Below, one piece after another: positions 35,977 to 49,530 of a stretch of 64,000 nucleotides of DNA. Made by a program: the position numbers and the translations under genes. Numbering within the stretch: the stretch's first letter is position 1; each line of letters starts with the position of its first letter. Source of the DNA: Lutraria lutraria (Eukaryota > Mollusca > Bivalvia > Venerida > Mactridae). The stretch is taken from contig OZ026844.1 in NCBI GenBank assembly GCA_964023205.1, positions 31,047,326 to 31,111,325 of the forward strand. Reading direction: 5' to 3'. The notes beneath the pieces were generated by a model. The model had not been told where the DNA came from. It ran no database searches and worked only from the letters and a program-made list of their open reading frames with translations.

Positions 35977-36256
35977 CGTGAAGTTGGCAGCCCAGCAGCC
36001 TAGCAGCGTGAAGCTGGCAGCCCAGCAGTGAAGTTGGCAGCGTAGCAGCCTAGTAGCGTGAAGTTGGCAGCGTAGCAGCCCAGCAGTGAAGTTGACATCG
36101 TAGCAGCCCAGCAGTGAAGTTGGCAGCGTAGCAGCCTAGTAGCGTGAAGTTGGCAGCGTAGCAGCCCAGCAGTGAAGTTGGCAGCGTAGCAGCCCAGCAG
36201 TGATGTTGGCAGCGTAGCAGCCCAGCAGCGTGAAGTTAGCAGCGTAGCAGCCTAAT
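35977..36256. repeat. Tandem repeat of ~10-bp words (AAGTTGGCAG, CGTAGCAGCC)
   Basis: Three 10-bp words, AAGTTGGCAG, CGTAGCAGCC (or CCCAGCAGCC) and TAGCAGCGTG, alternate in 28-30-bp units. Short islands of the same words return at 36460-36510, 36770 and 37465. Confidence 0.85.
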
Positions 36257-37136
36257 ATATTTCTACAGTTAAACTGGACAACAAATCATGAAAAAACTTA
36301 AAAATGCATGAAGTAATACCACTATGTTGCTGTCATGTTTATTAGAAGAAAAAATACGATTTTTATCGATTTTGTGAATCTGGCAGGTTAGCGGCCGCAT
36401 AGCGGACTATTATAGTCATTTAGTCATACATATAAAATGCACAAGAAATCCGGCTAGCTAGCAGCGTGAAGTTGGCAGCGTGAAGTTAGCAGCCCAGCAG
36501 CCTAACAGCGTGATATATATATATATCTACAGATGAACTGCACAACAAATCATGCAAAAAACTTAAAAATGCATGAAATAATACTATTATGTTGCTTAAT
36601 AGATGAGTATTAGTCGAAAGATTACGATTTTTGTCGAGTTTGTGAGTTCGGTATTGTAGCGACCACACAACGGTCTAATAGAGTTCTACTGATAAAATGA
36701 TAGAATAATAGGATTCTACTGCTTTAACGTTCAATAGAGAAAACTTATTTTTTGTATGTGTATGTGTTTGAAGTTGGCAGCCCAACATCCTAACAATGTA
36801 CATTCATAAGGACATATTCCACCATAAATCTTGCTGAATACATAATAATCGATAAAGTAATACGATTCCGTAGCTTAAACGTTCATAAGAAGAGTACTTA
36901 TGCACTTATTAATGTTTTCCCCATAGGGGGGGAGGAGGCGGGGATACACGGGGAATTAGACAACAATACTTTCCCGATGTACGGGAATTTGACAAACACC
37001 GCCGTAACATTGTAGCGGGAAATAGACTTGGCCCGTATTTTATGGACCGGTGACGGGAATAAGACAGTGGCACAATTTCACGTTGTGTTATTTTTACGCT
37101 CTGTTTTGAAAAAAAATGAATGGCGGATTTGCATGT
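36257..37136. repeat. Degenerate ~250-bp repeats between GGCAGC islands
   Basis: 'acaaatcatgaaaaaacttaaaaatgcatgaa' in broken form occurs near 36282 and 36544, with weaker relatives near 36815 and 37525. Each is followed by a 'tacgatttt' or 'tacgattc' stretch. The large unit looks like a spacer between the islands. No gene. Confidence 0.55.
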
Positions 37137-37415
37137 ACGCATTGAATGTACATCTGTATTATATGAACATAACACGCATTGAACGTACACCTGCATCATA
37201 GGAACATAGCACGTATTGAATGTACACCATCCTCATTGGAACGTAGCCCGCATTGAACATACACCTGTATTATATGAACATAGCCGGCATCGAACGTACA
37301 CCTGCATTGTAAAGATATATTCCGCATTGATTGTACACCTATATTATAGGAACATAGCACGCATTGAATGTACACCTGCATTGTCAGGACATATTCAGCA
37401 TTGAACGTACATCTT
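37137..37415. repeat. 37-bp minisatellite, about 7.5 copies
   Basis: The unit contains GCATTGAACGTACACCTG and ATATGAACATAGCAC; GCATTGAA-type words recur at 37138, 37175, 37212 and 37249. Frames on both strands across it are artefacts. Confidence 0.88.
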
Positions 37416-38239
37416 CACTTTATAATTTAATACGATTTTTCTTTTTTTCCGTCAAAGTTTGGGAAGTTGGCAGCCTAGCAGCTTAGGCGCCTGACATATT
37501 TAAATTGTTCATGAAATTCACAAGTAACCCGACTGAAGACTAAAAAATACATAAATTAATACGATTCTTTTGTTTTGATGCTTATTAAAAAGAAGGTTTT
37601 GAGTTTGTATCATTTTCGATTTTGTGAAACGATTTTGCGGGAAGGAAAAAAACGCAAAAAAATTCAGACTGCATCATAGTTAGGCCACTGGCTTCCAGTG
37701 GCAAAGAATATTATATACACCCTACCATCGAGAAATGTATCAGAGTCACGTTCTACAAGCTATAGAAACTATTTTGGACGGGAAAAACCGCTAAAAAATC
37801 ACTGCATCATAGTAAGGCCGCTACGCCGCTAGCTTCCAGCAGCCCTACTGTACTTGGTACGTATCCGTAAAGTATGTGTATTTTATGTTTACGACATGAT
37901 CGAGGATGTCTGCAATTATTTCCAACCTGGGACCATTATACAATCTATAATGGTCCCAGTTCCAAACCAGACAGCTCGAAAACGGCTCCGAAACGTATTG
38001 ACTATTTAACAAATTGTAAAATCTATTTATTTGTACTAACCATGATAATTTTGTATAACAGCAATACACAAGGATGCCTAATCTGCAGATATGATCTTCG
38101 CCAAATGTCCGTTATTTCCGTAAATATAACGATGTAAATATCCGAGATTTGCCGAAAGATCGTTGAATTTATCTTAACAATCTCAGATGTAGCATCTAAA
38201 GGGTGAGAGAAGATATTACAAGACCAAATCTTCTCCTTT
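37416..38239. other. No gene; contains a perfect hairpin at 37927-37959
   Basis: CTGGGACCATTATA and its exact inverse flank a 5-base loop. It is a perfect 14-bp stem in otherwise unstructured sequence, either a small MITE remnant or an element end. The two opposing ~80-codon frames over it mirror each other and are not supported. Confidence 0.5.
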
Positions 38240-41200
38240 CGGGTCAATAAACCATATCTGACTGCACACGATAGAAGTCACGCGCCGACGTATTCTTATT
38301 GCTCGTAAATGAACCATATCTAACCGCACACAAAAGAAGTCACGCCCCGAAATCTTCTCATTTGCGGTTAATAAACCATATCTTAACTGCACACCATAGA
38401 AGTTACACGCCGAAATCCTCTTGTTTTTCGTAAGTGAACCATACCTAACAGCACACGAAAGAAGTCACAAGACCAAATCTTCTCCTTCCGGGTTTATAAA
38501 CCATATCTAACTGGTCACCATAGAAGTCACGCCCCCGAAATCTTCTTATTTCTCGTAAATGAAACATATCAAATAAAACACCAGATAGGACACGCGACCA
38601 AATCTTCTTGTTTCTCGTAAATGAACCATATCTTACTGCACACCATAGAAGTCACGCGCAGAAATACTATTTCTCGTAAATGAACCATATCTATCTAACA
38701 GCACACCAGAGAGGTCAAGCGACCAAATCTTCTTATTTCTCGTAAATGAACCATATCTAATTGCACACAATAGAAGTCACGCGCCGAGATCTTATTTCTC
38801 GTAAATGAACCATACCTTACAGCACACCAGAGAAGACAGCCGACCAAATCTTCTTATTTCTCGTAAATGAACCATATCAAATAGCGCAACAGAGAAGACA
38901 CGCGACCAAATCTTCTTATTTTTCGTAAATGAACCATATCTCACTGCACACCATAGAAGTCACGCGCAGAAATCTTATTTCCCGTATATGAACGATACCT
39001 AACAGCACACCATAGAAGTCAGATATCGCGTAAATAAACCATATCTAACTGCACACCATAGAAATCACGCGCTGAAATCTTCTTTTCTGGCGTGAACATA
39101 CCCAATATAACAGCACAGCATAGATGTCAAGCGACGAAATCTTCGTATTTCGGGTGAATAACCAATATATAACTGTACACCATATAGAAGTCACGCCACG
39201 AAATTTTATTTTTCCGCGTCAACATACCCGATATAACTGCACACCATAGATGTCAAGCGACGAAATCTGAGTAATCCGGGTAAATAACCCATATCTAACA
39301 GCACACCATAGAAATCACGCGCAGAAATATTCTTTTCTCGCGTAACCGTACCCGATATAACTGCACAGCATAGATGTCAAGCGATGAAATCTTCGTATTT
39401 CGGGAAAATAACCCATACATAACTGCACAGCATAGAAGTCACGAAACGAAATTTTATTTTTCCGCGTCAACATACCCGATATAACTGCACAGCATAGATG
39501 TCAAGCGACGAAATCTGAGTAATCCGGGTAAATAACCCATAAATAACTGCACACCATAGAAGTCACGCCACGAAATATTCTTATTTTTCGTAAATAAACC
39601 AAATCTAACTGCACACCATAAAAGTCACGCGACGAAATCTTCTTATTTCTCGTAAATGAAACATATGTAGCAGCACACAAAAGACACGCGACCAAATCTT
39701 CTTATTTCTCGTAAATGAAATATATCGAACTGCACACCACAAAAGTCACGCGCCGAAATCTTCTTATTTTTACGTAAATGTACTATACCTAAATGCACAT
39801 CATAGAAGTCACATAACGAAATCTTTTTATATCGGGTTAATAAACTATATCAAACTGCACACCAAACAAGACACGAGACAAAATCATCTTATTTCTCGTG
39901 AATGAACGATATTTAACTGCACACCATAGAAGTCACGCGCAGAAATCTTCTTTCTCGTAAAAGAACCATAGTGACACGACCAAATCATCTCCTTCAGGGT
40001 TAAAAACATATCTAACTGCACACCATAGAAGTCAGGCATAGAAGTCATCGTATTTCTCATAAATGATCCATACCTTATAGCAAATCATACAAGTCACGCC
40101 ACAAAAACTTCTTATATCGGGTAAATAAACCATAACAAACTGCACACCAAAGAAGTCACGCGCCGATGTCTTCTTATTTCTCGTAATAGAACCATACCTA
40201 ACAGCACACCATGGAAGAAAAAATACCAAATCTTGCCCTTTCGGGTTAATAATAAACCATATCTAACTGCCCACCATAGAAATCACGATCCGGAAATCTT
40301 CTAACAGCACACCATACAAGTCACAAGACCAAGGCTTCTTGTTTCGGGTTAATAAACCATACATCTAACAGCAAACCCTAGAAGTTACGCGCCGATGTCT
40401 TCTTATTTCTCGTAAATGAACCATACCTAACTGCACACCATAAAAGTCAAGCACCGAAATCTTATTTCTCGTAAATGAACCATATCTAACTGCACACCAC
40501 AGAAGTCACGGGACCAAATCTTATTTCTCGTAAATGAACCATACCTAACTGCACACCATAAAAGTCAAGCACCGAAATCTTATTTCTCGTAAATGAACCA
40601 TATCTAACTGCACACCACAGAAGTCACGGGACCAAATCTTATTTCTCGTAAATGAACCATATCTAACTGCACACCACAGAAGTCACGGGACCAAATCTTA
40701 TTTCTCGTAAATGAACCATATCTAACTGCACACCATAAAAGTCAAGCACCGAAATCTTATTTCTCGTAAATGAACCATATCTAACTGCACACCACAGAAG
40801 TCACGGGACCAAATCTTATTTCTCGTAAATGAACCATATCTAACTGCACACCACAGAAGTCACGGGACCAAATCTTATTTCTCGTAAATGAACCATACCT
40901 AACTGCACACCATAAAAGTCAAGCACCGAAATCTTATTTCTCGTAAATGAACCATATCTAACTGCACACCACAGAAGTCACGGGACCAAATCTTATTTCT
41001 CGTAAATGAACCATATCTAACTGCACACCACAGAAGTCACGGGACCAAATCTTATTTCTCGTAAATGAACCATATCTAACTGCACACCATAAAAGTCAAG
41101 CACCGAAATCTTATTTCTCGTAAATGAACCATATCTAACTGCACACCACAGAAGTCACGGGACCAAATCTTATTTCTCGTAAATGAACCATATCTAACTG

Positions 41201-44200
41201 CACACCACAGAAGTCACGGGACCAAATCTTATTTCTCGTAAATGAACCATATCTAACTGCACACCACAGAAGTCACGGGACCAAATCTTATTTCTCGTAA
41301 ATGAACCATATCTAACTGCACACCACAGAAGTCACGGGACCAAATCTTATTTCTCGTAAATGAACCATATCTAACTGCACACCACAGAAGTCACGGGACC
41401 AAATCTTATTTCTCGTAAATGAACCATATCTAACTGCACACCATAAAAGTCAAGCACCGAAATCTTATTTCTCGTAAATGAACCATATCTAACTGCACAC
41501 CACAGAAGTCACGGGACCAAATCTTATTTCTCGTAAATGAACCATATCTAACTGCACACCACAGAAGTCACGGGACCAAATCTTATTTCTCGTAAATGAA
41601 CCATATCTAACTGCACACCATAGAAGTCACGCGCCGAAATCTTTTTTCGCGTAAACATACCCGATATAACTGCACACCATAAAAGTCAAGCACCGAAATC
41701 TTATTTCTCGTAAATGAACCATACCTAACTGCACACCACAGAAGTCACGGGACCAAATCTTATTTCTCGTAAATGAACCATATCTAACTGCACACCACAG
41801 AAGTCACGGGACCAAATCTTATTTCTCGTAAATGAACCATATCTAACTGCACACCATAGAAGTCACGCGCCGAAATCTTTTTTCGCGTAAACATACCCGA
41901 TATAACTGCACACCATAAAAGTCAAGCACCGAAATCTTATTTCTCGTAAATGAACCATATCTAACTGCACACCACAGAAGTCACGGGACCAAATCTTATT
42001 TCTCGTAAATGAACCATATCTAACTGCACACCATAGAAGTCACGCGCCGAAATCTTTTTTCGCGTAAACATACCCGATATAACTGCACACCATAAAAGTC
42101 AAGCACCGAAATCTTATTTCTCGTAAATGAACCATACCTAACTGCACACCACAGAAGTCACGGGACCAAATCTTATTTCTCGTAAATGAACCATATCTAA
42201 CTGCACACCACAGAAGTCACGGGACCAAATCTTATTTCTCGTAAATGAACCATATCTAACTGCACACCATAGAAGTCACGCGCCGAAATCTTTTTTCGCG
42301 TAAACATACCCGATATAACTGCACACCATAAAAGTCAAGCACCGAAATCTTATTTCTCGTAAATGAACCATACCTAACTGCACACCACAGAAGTCACGGG
42401 ACCAAATCTTATTTCTCGTAAATGAATCATATCTAAATGCACACCATAGAAGTCACGCGCCGAAATCTTTTTTCGCGTAAACATACCCGATATAACTGCA
42501 CAGCATAGATGTCAAGCGACGAAATCTTCGTATTTCGGGTAAATAACCGATATATAACTGCACACCATAAAGTCACGCCACGAAATATTCTTATTTCACG
42601 AAAATAAACCACATCTAACTGCACACACCCCGAAATTTTCTTATTTCTCGTAAATGAACCATACCTAACAGCACACCGTAGAAGTCACATGACCAAATAT
42701 TCTCCTTCCGGGTAAAAACAACATATCTGACAGCACACCAAAGAAGTCACGCCCCGAAATATTCTTCTTTCCGGTTAATAAACCATATCTAACTGCAAAC
42801 CATAGAAGTCACGCCCCGGAATCTTCTTATTTCTCGTAAATGAACCGTACCTAACAGCACACCATAGAAGTCACGCGCTGAAATCATAAATCGGGTTAAT
42901 AAACCATATGTAACTGCACACCATAGAAATCACGCACCAAAATCTTCTTTTCTGGCGTAAACTTACCCGATATAACTGCACAGTATAGATGTCAAGGGAC
43001 GAAATCTTCCTATTTCGAGTAAATAACCAATATATAATTGCACACCATAGAAGTCACGCCACGAGATCTTCTTATTTCTCGGAAATAAACCACGTCAAAG
43101 TGCACGCCATAGAAGTCACGCGTCGAAATCTTTTTTTCGCGTAAACCTACCCCCGATATAACTGCACAGAATAGATGTCAAGCGACGAAATCTTCTTATT
43201 TCGGGTAAATAACCCATATATAACTGCACACCATAAAAGTCACGCCACGAAATCTTCTTATCTTCGGTTAATAAACCATGTCTTAACTGCACACATTAGA
43301 TGTTACACGCCCAATTCTTCTTATTTCTCGTACATGAACCATACCTAACAATAGACCATAGAAGTCACGCGACGAAAGTTTCTTTTTTCTCGTACATGAA
43401 CACAATCTATCAGCACACCATAGAAGTCACGCGCCGATATCTACTTATTTCTCGTATATGAACGATACCATAGATGTCACGCGACGACATCTTCTTTTTT
43501 CTCGTAAATAAACCAAATCTAACTGCACGCAATTGAAGTTACACGCCGAAATCTTATTATTTCTCGCAAATGAACCATACCAAACACCACACCATAGAAG
43601 TAACAAGACCAAATAATCTTATTTCGGGTTAAAACCATATCTAACTGCACACCATAGACGTCACGCGCCGAAGTTTTCTTATTTCTCGTAAATGGACCAT
43701 ATCGAACTGCACACCATAGAAGTCACGCGACGAAATCTTGTTCTTTCCGGTTAATAAATCATATCTTAACTGCACACCATAGAAGTCACAAGACCAAATC
43801 TTCTCCTTCGGGTAATAAACCATATCTGATTAAATCCCGTAAATGTACCATATCTAACAGCACACCAGAGAAGACACGCGACCAAATCTTCCTTTCTCGT
43901 AAATGAACCATATCTAACAACAGCACACCATAGAAGTCACGCGCCGAAATCTACTTATTTCTCGTAAATGAATGATACCATAGATGTCACGCGACGAAAT
44001 CTTTTTTCTCGTAAATTAACCATATCTAACTGCACGCAATTGAAGTTACACGCCGAACTCTTCTAATTTCTAGCAAATGAACCATACCAAACACCACACC
44101 ATAGAAGTAACAAGACCAAATAATCTTATTTCGGGTTAAAACCATATCTAACTGCACACCATAGACGTCACGCGCCGAAGTCTTCTTATTTCTCGTAAAT

Positions 44201-44247
44201 GAACCACATCGAACTGCACACCATAGAAGTCACGCGACGAAATGTAT
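38240..44247. repeat. ~59-bp satellite-like array, forward orientation
   Basis: The unit carries CTGCACACCATAGAAGTCAC and TTATTTCTCGTAAATGAACC. Copies at both sides are diverged (55-65 bp). The core 40430-42480 is nearly identical and has a second variant with TTTTTTCGCGTAAACATACC at 41619, 41857, 42037, 42275 and 42456, i.e. every three or four units. That is a young higher-order expansion inside old repeats. Short frames (MVYLRE-type peptides) are repeat-derived. Confidence 0.95.
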
Positions 44248-46128
44248 GTATATAAGTCCTTGCCCGAAATAAGAAGATTTGACCACCTGACTTCTGCGGT
44301 GTGCATTTATGTATGTTTGATTTACGCGAAAGAAGATTTTGACGGGTGACTTCTGTGGTGTGCATTTAGATATGGTTCATTTACGAAAAATCGGAAGATT
44401 ACGGCGCGTGACTTCTACGGTGTGCATTTAGATGTGGTATATAAACCCGAAATAAGAAGCTTTGGTCGCGTGACTTCTATTGTGTGCAGTAAGATCTGGT
44501 ATATTTACGAGAAAGAAAATTTGGTCGGGTGACTTCTATGGTGTGCAGTTAGATAATATGGTTCATTTACGAAAAATAAAATTTCGTCGCGTCACTTCTA
44601 TTTGTTTGTTTCATCGGGTTTCACGCCGCATTCAACATTATTTCCGTTATATCGTGGCGGGCAGTAACTCTTATCCTATCCGGCTTTCCTGGACTTCATT
44701 TAGGCCTTAACCAGTACTAACCACATTTTATCCGTGAGCTTCTGCCAAGCTACCCCACATAATTTACAGGTGGAGGACAATTTAACACAGGATGTAATAT
44801 CTTCAGTCAAATTTGTCACGGACAGTGTGAGCCTCGCCCGTTGTTCGAACTCACAACCTCTCGACCATCAGACAAACGCTCTTACCACTGAGCTAGCCGG
44901 GCGGGCGCGTCACTTCTATGGTGTGCAGTTAGATTCTGGTTTATTAACTCGAAATAAGAAAATTTGGTCGCGCGACATCTATGGTGTGCAGATAGATCTG
45001 CTATTAAATACGCGAAATAAGAAGATGTGGTTTATGAACCCGAAATAAGAAGATTTGGTCTTGTAACTTCTATGATGTGCTGTTAGGTATGGTTCATTTA
45101 CGAGAAATACATGTAATAAGATTTCGGCGCGTGACGTCTATGGTTTGCAGTTAGATGTGGTTTATTTATCCGAAATTAGAAGATTTCGTCGCTTGACTTC
45201 TATGCTGTGCAGTTATATCTGGTATGTTTACGCGAAAAAAGATTTCGTCGCGTGACTTCTATGATGTGCTGTTAGGCATGGTTCACTTACGAGAAATAAT
45301 ATTTCTGCGGGTGACTTCTATGGTGTGCAGTAAGATATGGTTCACTAAAGAGAAATAAGAAGATTTCGGCGTGTGACTTCTATGGTGTGTAGTTAAGATA
45401 TGGTTTATTAACTGGAAATGAGAAGATTTCGGGGGCGGGACTTCTATGGTGTGCAGTAAGATATGGTTCACTAACGAGAAATAAGAAGATTTCGGCGTGT
45501 GACTTCTATGGTGTGTAGTTAAGATATGGTTTATTAACTGGAAATGAGGAAATTTCGGGGGCGGGACTTCTATGGTGTGCTGTTAGGTATGGTTCATTTA
45601 CGAGAAATAAGAAGATTTCGGCGCGTGACTTCTATGGTGTGTAGTTAAGATATGGTTTATTAACTGGAAATGAGGAAATTTCGGGGGCGGGACTTCTATG
45701 GTGTGCTGTTAGGTATGGTTCATTTACGAGAAATAAGAAGATTTCGGCGTGTAACTTCTATGGTGTGTAGTTAAGGTATGGTTTATTAACTGGAAATGAG
45801 GAAATTTCGGGGGCGGGACTTCTATGGTGTGCTGTTAGGTATGGTTCATTTACGAGAAATAAGAAGATTTCGGCGTGTAACTTCTATGGTGTGTAGTTAA
45901 GGTATGGTTTATTAACTGGAAATGAGGAAATTTCGGGGGCGGGACTTCTATGGTGTGCTGTTAGGTATGGTTCATTTACGAGAAATAAGAAGATTTCGGC
46001 GTGTAACTTCTATGGTGTGCAGTTAAGGTATGGTTTATTACCCGAAAGGAGAAGATTTGGTCTTGTGACTTCTATGGTGTGCAGTTAAGATATGGTTTAT
46101 TAACCGGAAAGATGTATATAAGTCCTTG
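44248..46128. repeat. Inverted segment of the 59-bp array
   Basis: From 44263 the units read as the reverse complement ('gacttctatggtgtgcagt') and revert to forward after 46128. ATGTATATAAGTCCTTG lies at the right switch (46112-46128), and GTATATAAGTCCTTG at the left one (44248-44262); both are in the same direction. A SINE sits inside the segment. About 45360-46010 is a homogeneous run of ~125-bp dimers. Confidence 0.9.
44602..44905 (-). mobile_element. tRNA-derived SINE (family 3) with 14-bp target duplication
   Basis: On the minus strand the head reads CCGGCTAGCTCAGTGGTAAG (A box), then GTGAGTTCGAACAACGGG (B box). The end has GCGGCGTGAAACCCGATGAAACAAACAAA in shortened form. The flanks repeat CGCGTCACTTCTAT at 44588-44601 and 44906-44919. 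It inserted into the inverted array segment. The 76- and 104-codon + strand frames across it are not genes. Confidence 0.9.
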
Positions 46129-46350
46129 TTTCGGGTTAATAACTGCACAGTATAGAAGTCAAGCGACGAAATATTCTTATTTCTTGTTAATAAACCACAT
46201 CTAACTGCACGCCATAGAAGTCACGAGACGAAATCTTCTAATTTCGTGTTAATAAACCAGATCTAACTGCACACCATAGACGTCATGCGACCGTATCTTC
46301 TTATTTTGGGGTTAATAAACCATATCTATAAGCACAGGTGACGTAACAAA
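46129..46350. repeat. 59-bp array, forward remainder
   Basis: Four or five diverged forward units, fading out after 'catatctataagcacagg'; weaker echoes run to about 46500. Confidence 0.8.
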
Positions 46351-48056
46351 CTGATTTCGGGCTAAGGCCATATCCATATGCACACCAAACATGTCAGTCA
46401 CTAAATCGTCTCATTTTCCTGTGATAGACAATATCTATATGCATGCCATAGAACTCAGGTGACTTAATCGTCTCATTTCGCTCTAGTAAAAGACATCTGC
46501 ATTGTCTATTGAAGACACTCAAGTAAAATTAAGTATGTATCAATTTCCTGTAAAGTTCAGCAACTCCTTTTACTTCATTTGTTATTTATTATTGAACATA
46601 CACAATTATGTCTCACTGTTTGTTTTCTATGTTCATTATGTAAATTATTATTCACGTGATTGTATTTGTTTATAGTGGACCATATTTTCACTTTAAAAAT
46701 CATCATAAAAGGCGAGAAGTAGAAAGATATTTGTTAATTCGATAGTGTTTTTATACTTTTTTTTATACAAAATGGATGATTTTATTGACCTGTGATGGCA
46801 AAATTATAATAAATTCTACTCAAACTAAGTTCCCAGCCCAATCCGATCTTGAGAAATTGAACATGAAATGCTGGAATTTGGCCCGGTGGCATTTACTAGG
46901 AGTAAAAGCGGCCACATTGACCAATGCGTCCTAAAAAGAACAATTAAATACATTAATACAGATCTACAACCTATTTCAGAAGATGCATGAATGTATTTGT
47001 GAAATCAACATTTCTATTTTCGAACAAAATTTTTTCTCTCATCCCACCTTTAATATTACAAATGCTATGTGATTCAAGGTTGGTTGTTATTGTTTTAGAG
47101 ACAATTAAATTGGCTGTGTATGATTGTGAAATTTCGATTCAAAAGTATAAATCCTGATAAATATTAGTAAGGAAATGTTAGATTAAATCATGGACTTGAT
47201 CACTTATTTTTATTCCTGTAAAGAAGTAAGGAAATAATGGAAATGTCTTCATTTTCATGAGCAACTCATCCAAAAAGTAATTTAAAACACTTAATGAATT
47301 TCAAATTTTTTGATAATTTTATTTTTAGATGAATTTTGAAAATTTTATAATTTACCCACCAGGCATATTTATCAACAGATTTTTAATATGTTGTCAAATC
47401 TATTGGAACATCACTGCAGAGGAATCCTTGTTATCGGTTTTAGTTTTTCAGTTCATTCGTGGGGGGGGGATTTGTTCCACATCACTGCCCATCAAGTAAA
47501 TATTTTCCGTGATGTTGATAACTTTTTTTGTATTATGTATGTAATTGATTTTCATATAAAATACACATATGAATCAACAGTCTATAAATTATTTGAATTT
47601 ATAAATTGGCAGATTAGAACTTTTTATTTAATTAAATGTATATTCATGAGCATGCCGTTTTGAAATTATTTAACAAATTCTAATGAAACTGTAGTAGCAA
47701 CATGAATGGATACACAAATTCAAGATCAAAATTCAAAACCACCATCAGTAAAGACAGACATTATTTTCTGTGGTCATGTCGAACATGAAGAACATTCTGC
47801 TTTTATATATTGCACAATTGAGACCGGGGAACATTCCTCCATCTTCTAAGCATACAGTGTAGGCATGGAGGAACATTCCCCCAGAAAAGGGAGGTCAGGA
47901 ATTTCCTTTATAATTCTTGAACGGCTTATAATTACATATAATAAATTCATGGTAACACAAACTGTGAAACATTACCAGTAATAAAACCACCACTGAGCCT
48001 CCCCCACTAGAAAAGCAGCATTCATACAAAAGCTGTCTTATTTTCAAGTTAAAAGT
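46351..48056. other. No gene seen
   Basis: AT-rich DNA. The 91-codon + strand frame at 47388 starts with ATG but is rich in F/I/Y and unrecognised. A short inverted pair (GGGGAACATTCCTCCAT / ATGGAGGAACATTCCCCC) lies at about 47826-47884. Confidence 0.4.
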
Positions 48057-48216
48057 ACAGTCAAACCTGTGAACAAAGGCCATCCTTGCAAAAGACAAAA
48101 TACAGTCTTAATTGACAGGTGGTCTTTATTTTGAGGTCAATTTGTTCCTAACAATCAATGACGGTTTTAAAAGAATGGCCTATATTCAGTGGTGGCTGCT
48201 AACACAGGTTTGACAG
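48057..48216. mobile_element. MITE family A, complete copy
   Basis: Both inverted ends are intact: ACAGTCAAACCTGTGAAC and AACACAGGTTTGACAG. The interior has 'aaaggccatccttg', 'caatgacggtttt' and 'aagaatggcct'. This is a good reference copy for the uninterrupted form. Confidence 0.85.
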
Positions 48217-49289
48217 CAAAAAGAAATATTTGAAAACCAGTCTGAACATAGGTGGTTATTATATTGAATACGCCATTATGTTAGGTTTTATTTTTGTTCT
48301 GGTTGTACCACCACTTATAGATTAAATATAGAACAATTCTAACATTTAATACTCAACAAAAATAATTATTTTTACCACTTTTTACTGTAAGGATTATTTC
48401 ATTATGAAAAATGATGAAATATGTAAGTATATTTTGACTATTTTAAGCATAACTTACAAAGAGATAATTATTCATGGATTCACATATAAAGAGATAAAGC
48501 TCACCGTTAAATACACAAATATATCACAAAAATTAAGCCGAAAAGCATGATAAAATATAAGCTTTGCTGACTCACACTAAAGTTCCAAAAACATGTGCAC
48601 CAAAAAAACATCAAATGTACTACAATAGTGACTTTGCTCATTAAATTAATGATAAAGAAGTAAAGAAGACAAAATAACCATATTAGTAAATGTTACAAAG
48701 GCAATGAGTACCTTTTGTATTTAAAACATTTTATGTACATTCTTAGTATTCAAAACATATGGTATTTCCAAATTGTTTCAATGCTAAAAAAAACAAAGTT
48801 CAAAAAACAATTAAGATCTTTTAAATGATAGTATAAGAATACTGGACTATGCATCAATTTAGAAAAAAAAAGAATAATAAACAATAGTTTCAGAGATTCT
48901 CTGTGATAACAATAACTATTAAAATAGCCTTATGCTAATCTTAACAATAAACAAATGCAACAGGCATTGAACACTTAAAAAAAACATGTTTTTTTCTAAA
49001 ATCATTTCAAATATTTGTATTCGATGATTTTACAAAATTTAATGCAAAAGAATACCATAACACATCCACAACATACTGAGCCAAAGGTTTAGTTATTCCT
49101 ATTCTAAGGCTAATTACCAGTGTGCTATTTCTTAGCTAAGATACATTCATTTTGTTAAATGTAAACACCATACAAATGCTTCATGTTTCAGTGATTTATC
49201 TAACAATCTTTGAACAATAGAAATACTTGCAACATACTTTCTTCACAAATACAGGGTACCGAAAATTTAAGTTAACCAGAAGCTTTTGT
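48217..49289. other. No gene seen
   Basis: Uniformly AT-rich, several A-runs, no splice-bounded open frames. Confidence 0.45.
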
Positions 49290-49530
49290 AATACACAGAT
49301 GCCCCTAAAGGTCAACTAGATAGTATGACCTTGATCTACTGACCTCAAAATCATTAAGGGTCATCTACATGTGATGACCAACCTCTCAATCAAATCTGAG
49401 GAGCTTAGGCCAAATAGTAGTAATACTAGTAATTGCCCGGACAAGGTTTGGTTACCGACAGATGGACAGACCGACACGTAACAAGCAATATACATTGTAC
49501 CCCCTTTTCTTCGAAAGAGGGAATAAAAAT
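49290..49530. repeat. Interspersed repeat of the 'tgcccctaaaggtc' type
   Basis: It has TGCCCCTAAAGGTCAAC, a GATGGACAGACCGACACG tract and a closing CCCCCTTTTCTTCGAAAG. The sequence style resembles the Helitron-like elements at 28326 and 34209, but neither a hairpin end nor tandem units were found, so its class is uncertain. Confidence 0.4.

Noticed and set aside
44840..44905. Functional tRNA gene on the minus strand
   Set aside because: Head of a SINE with tail and 14-bp target duplication.
44480..45048. Plus-strand frames of 76 and 104 codons
   Set aside because: Composed of reversed 59-bp units and SINE sequence.
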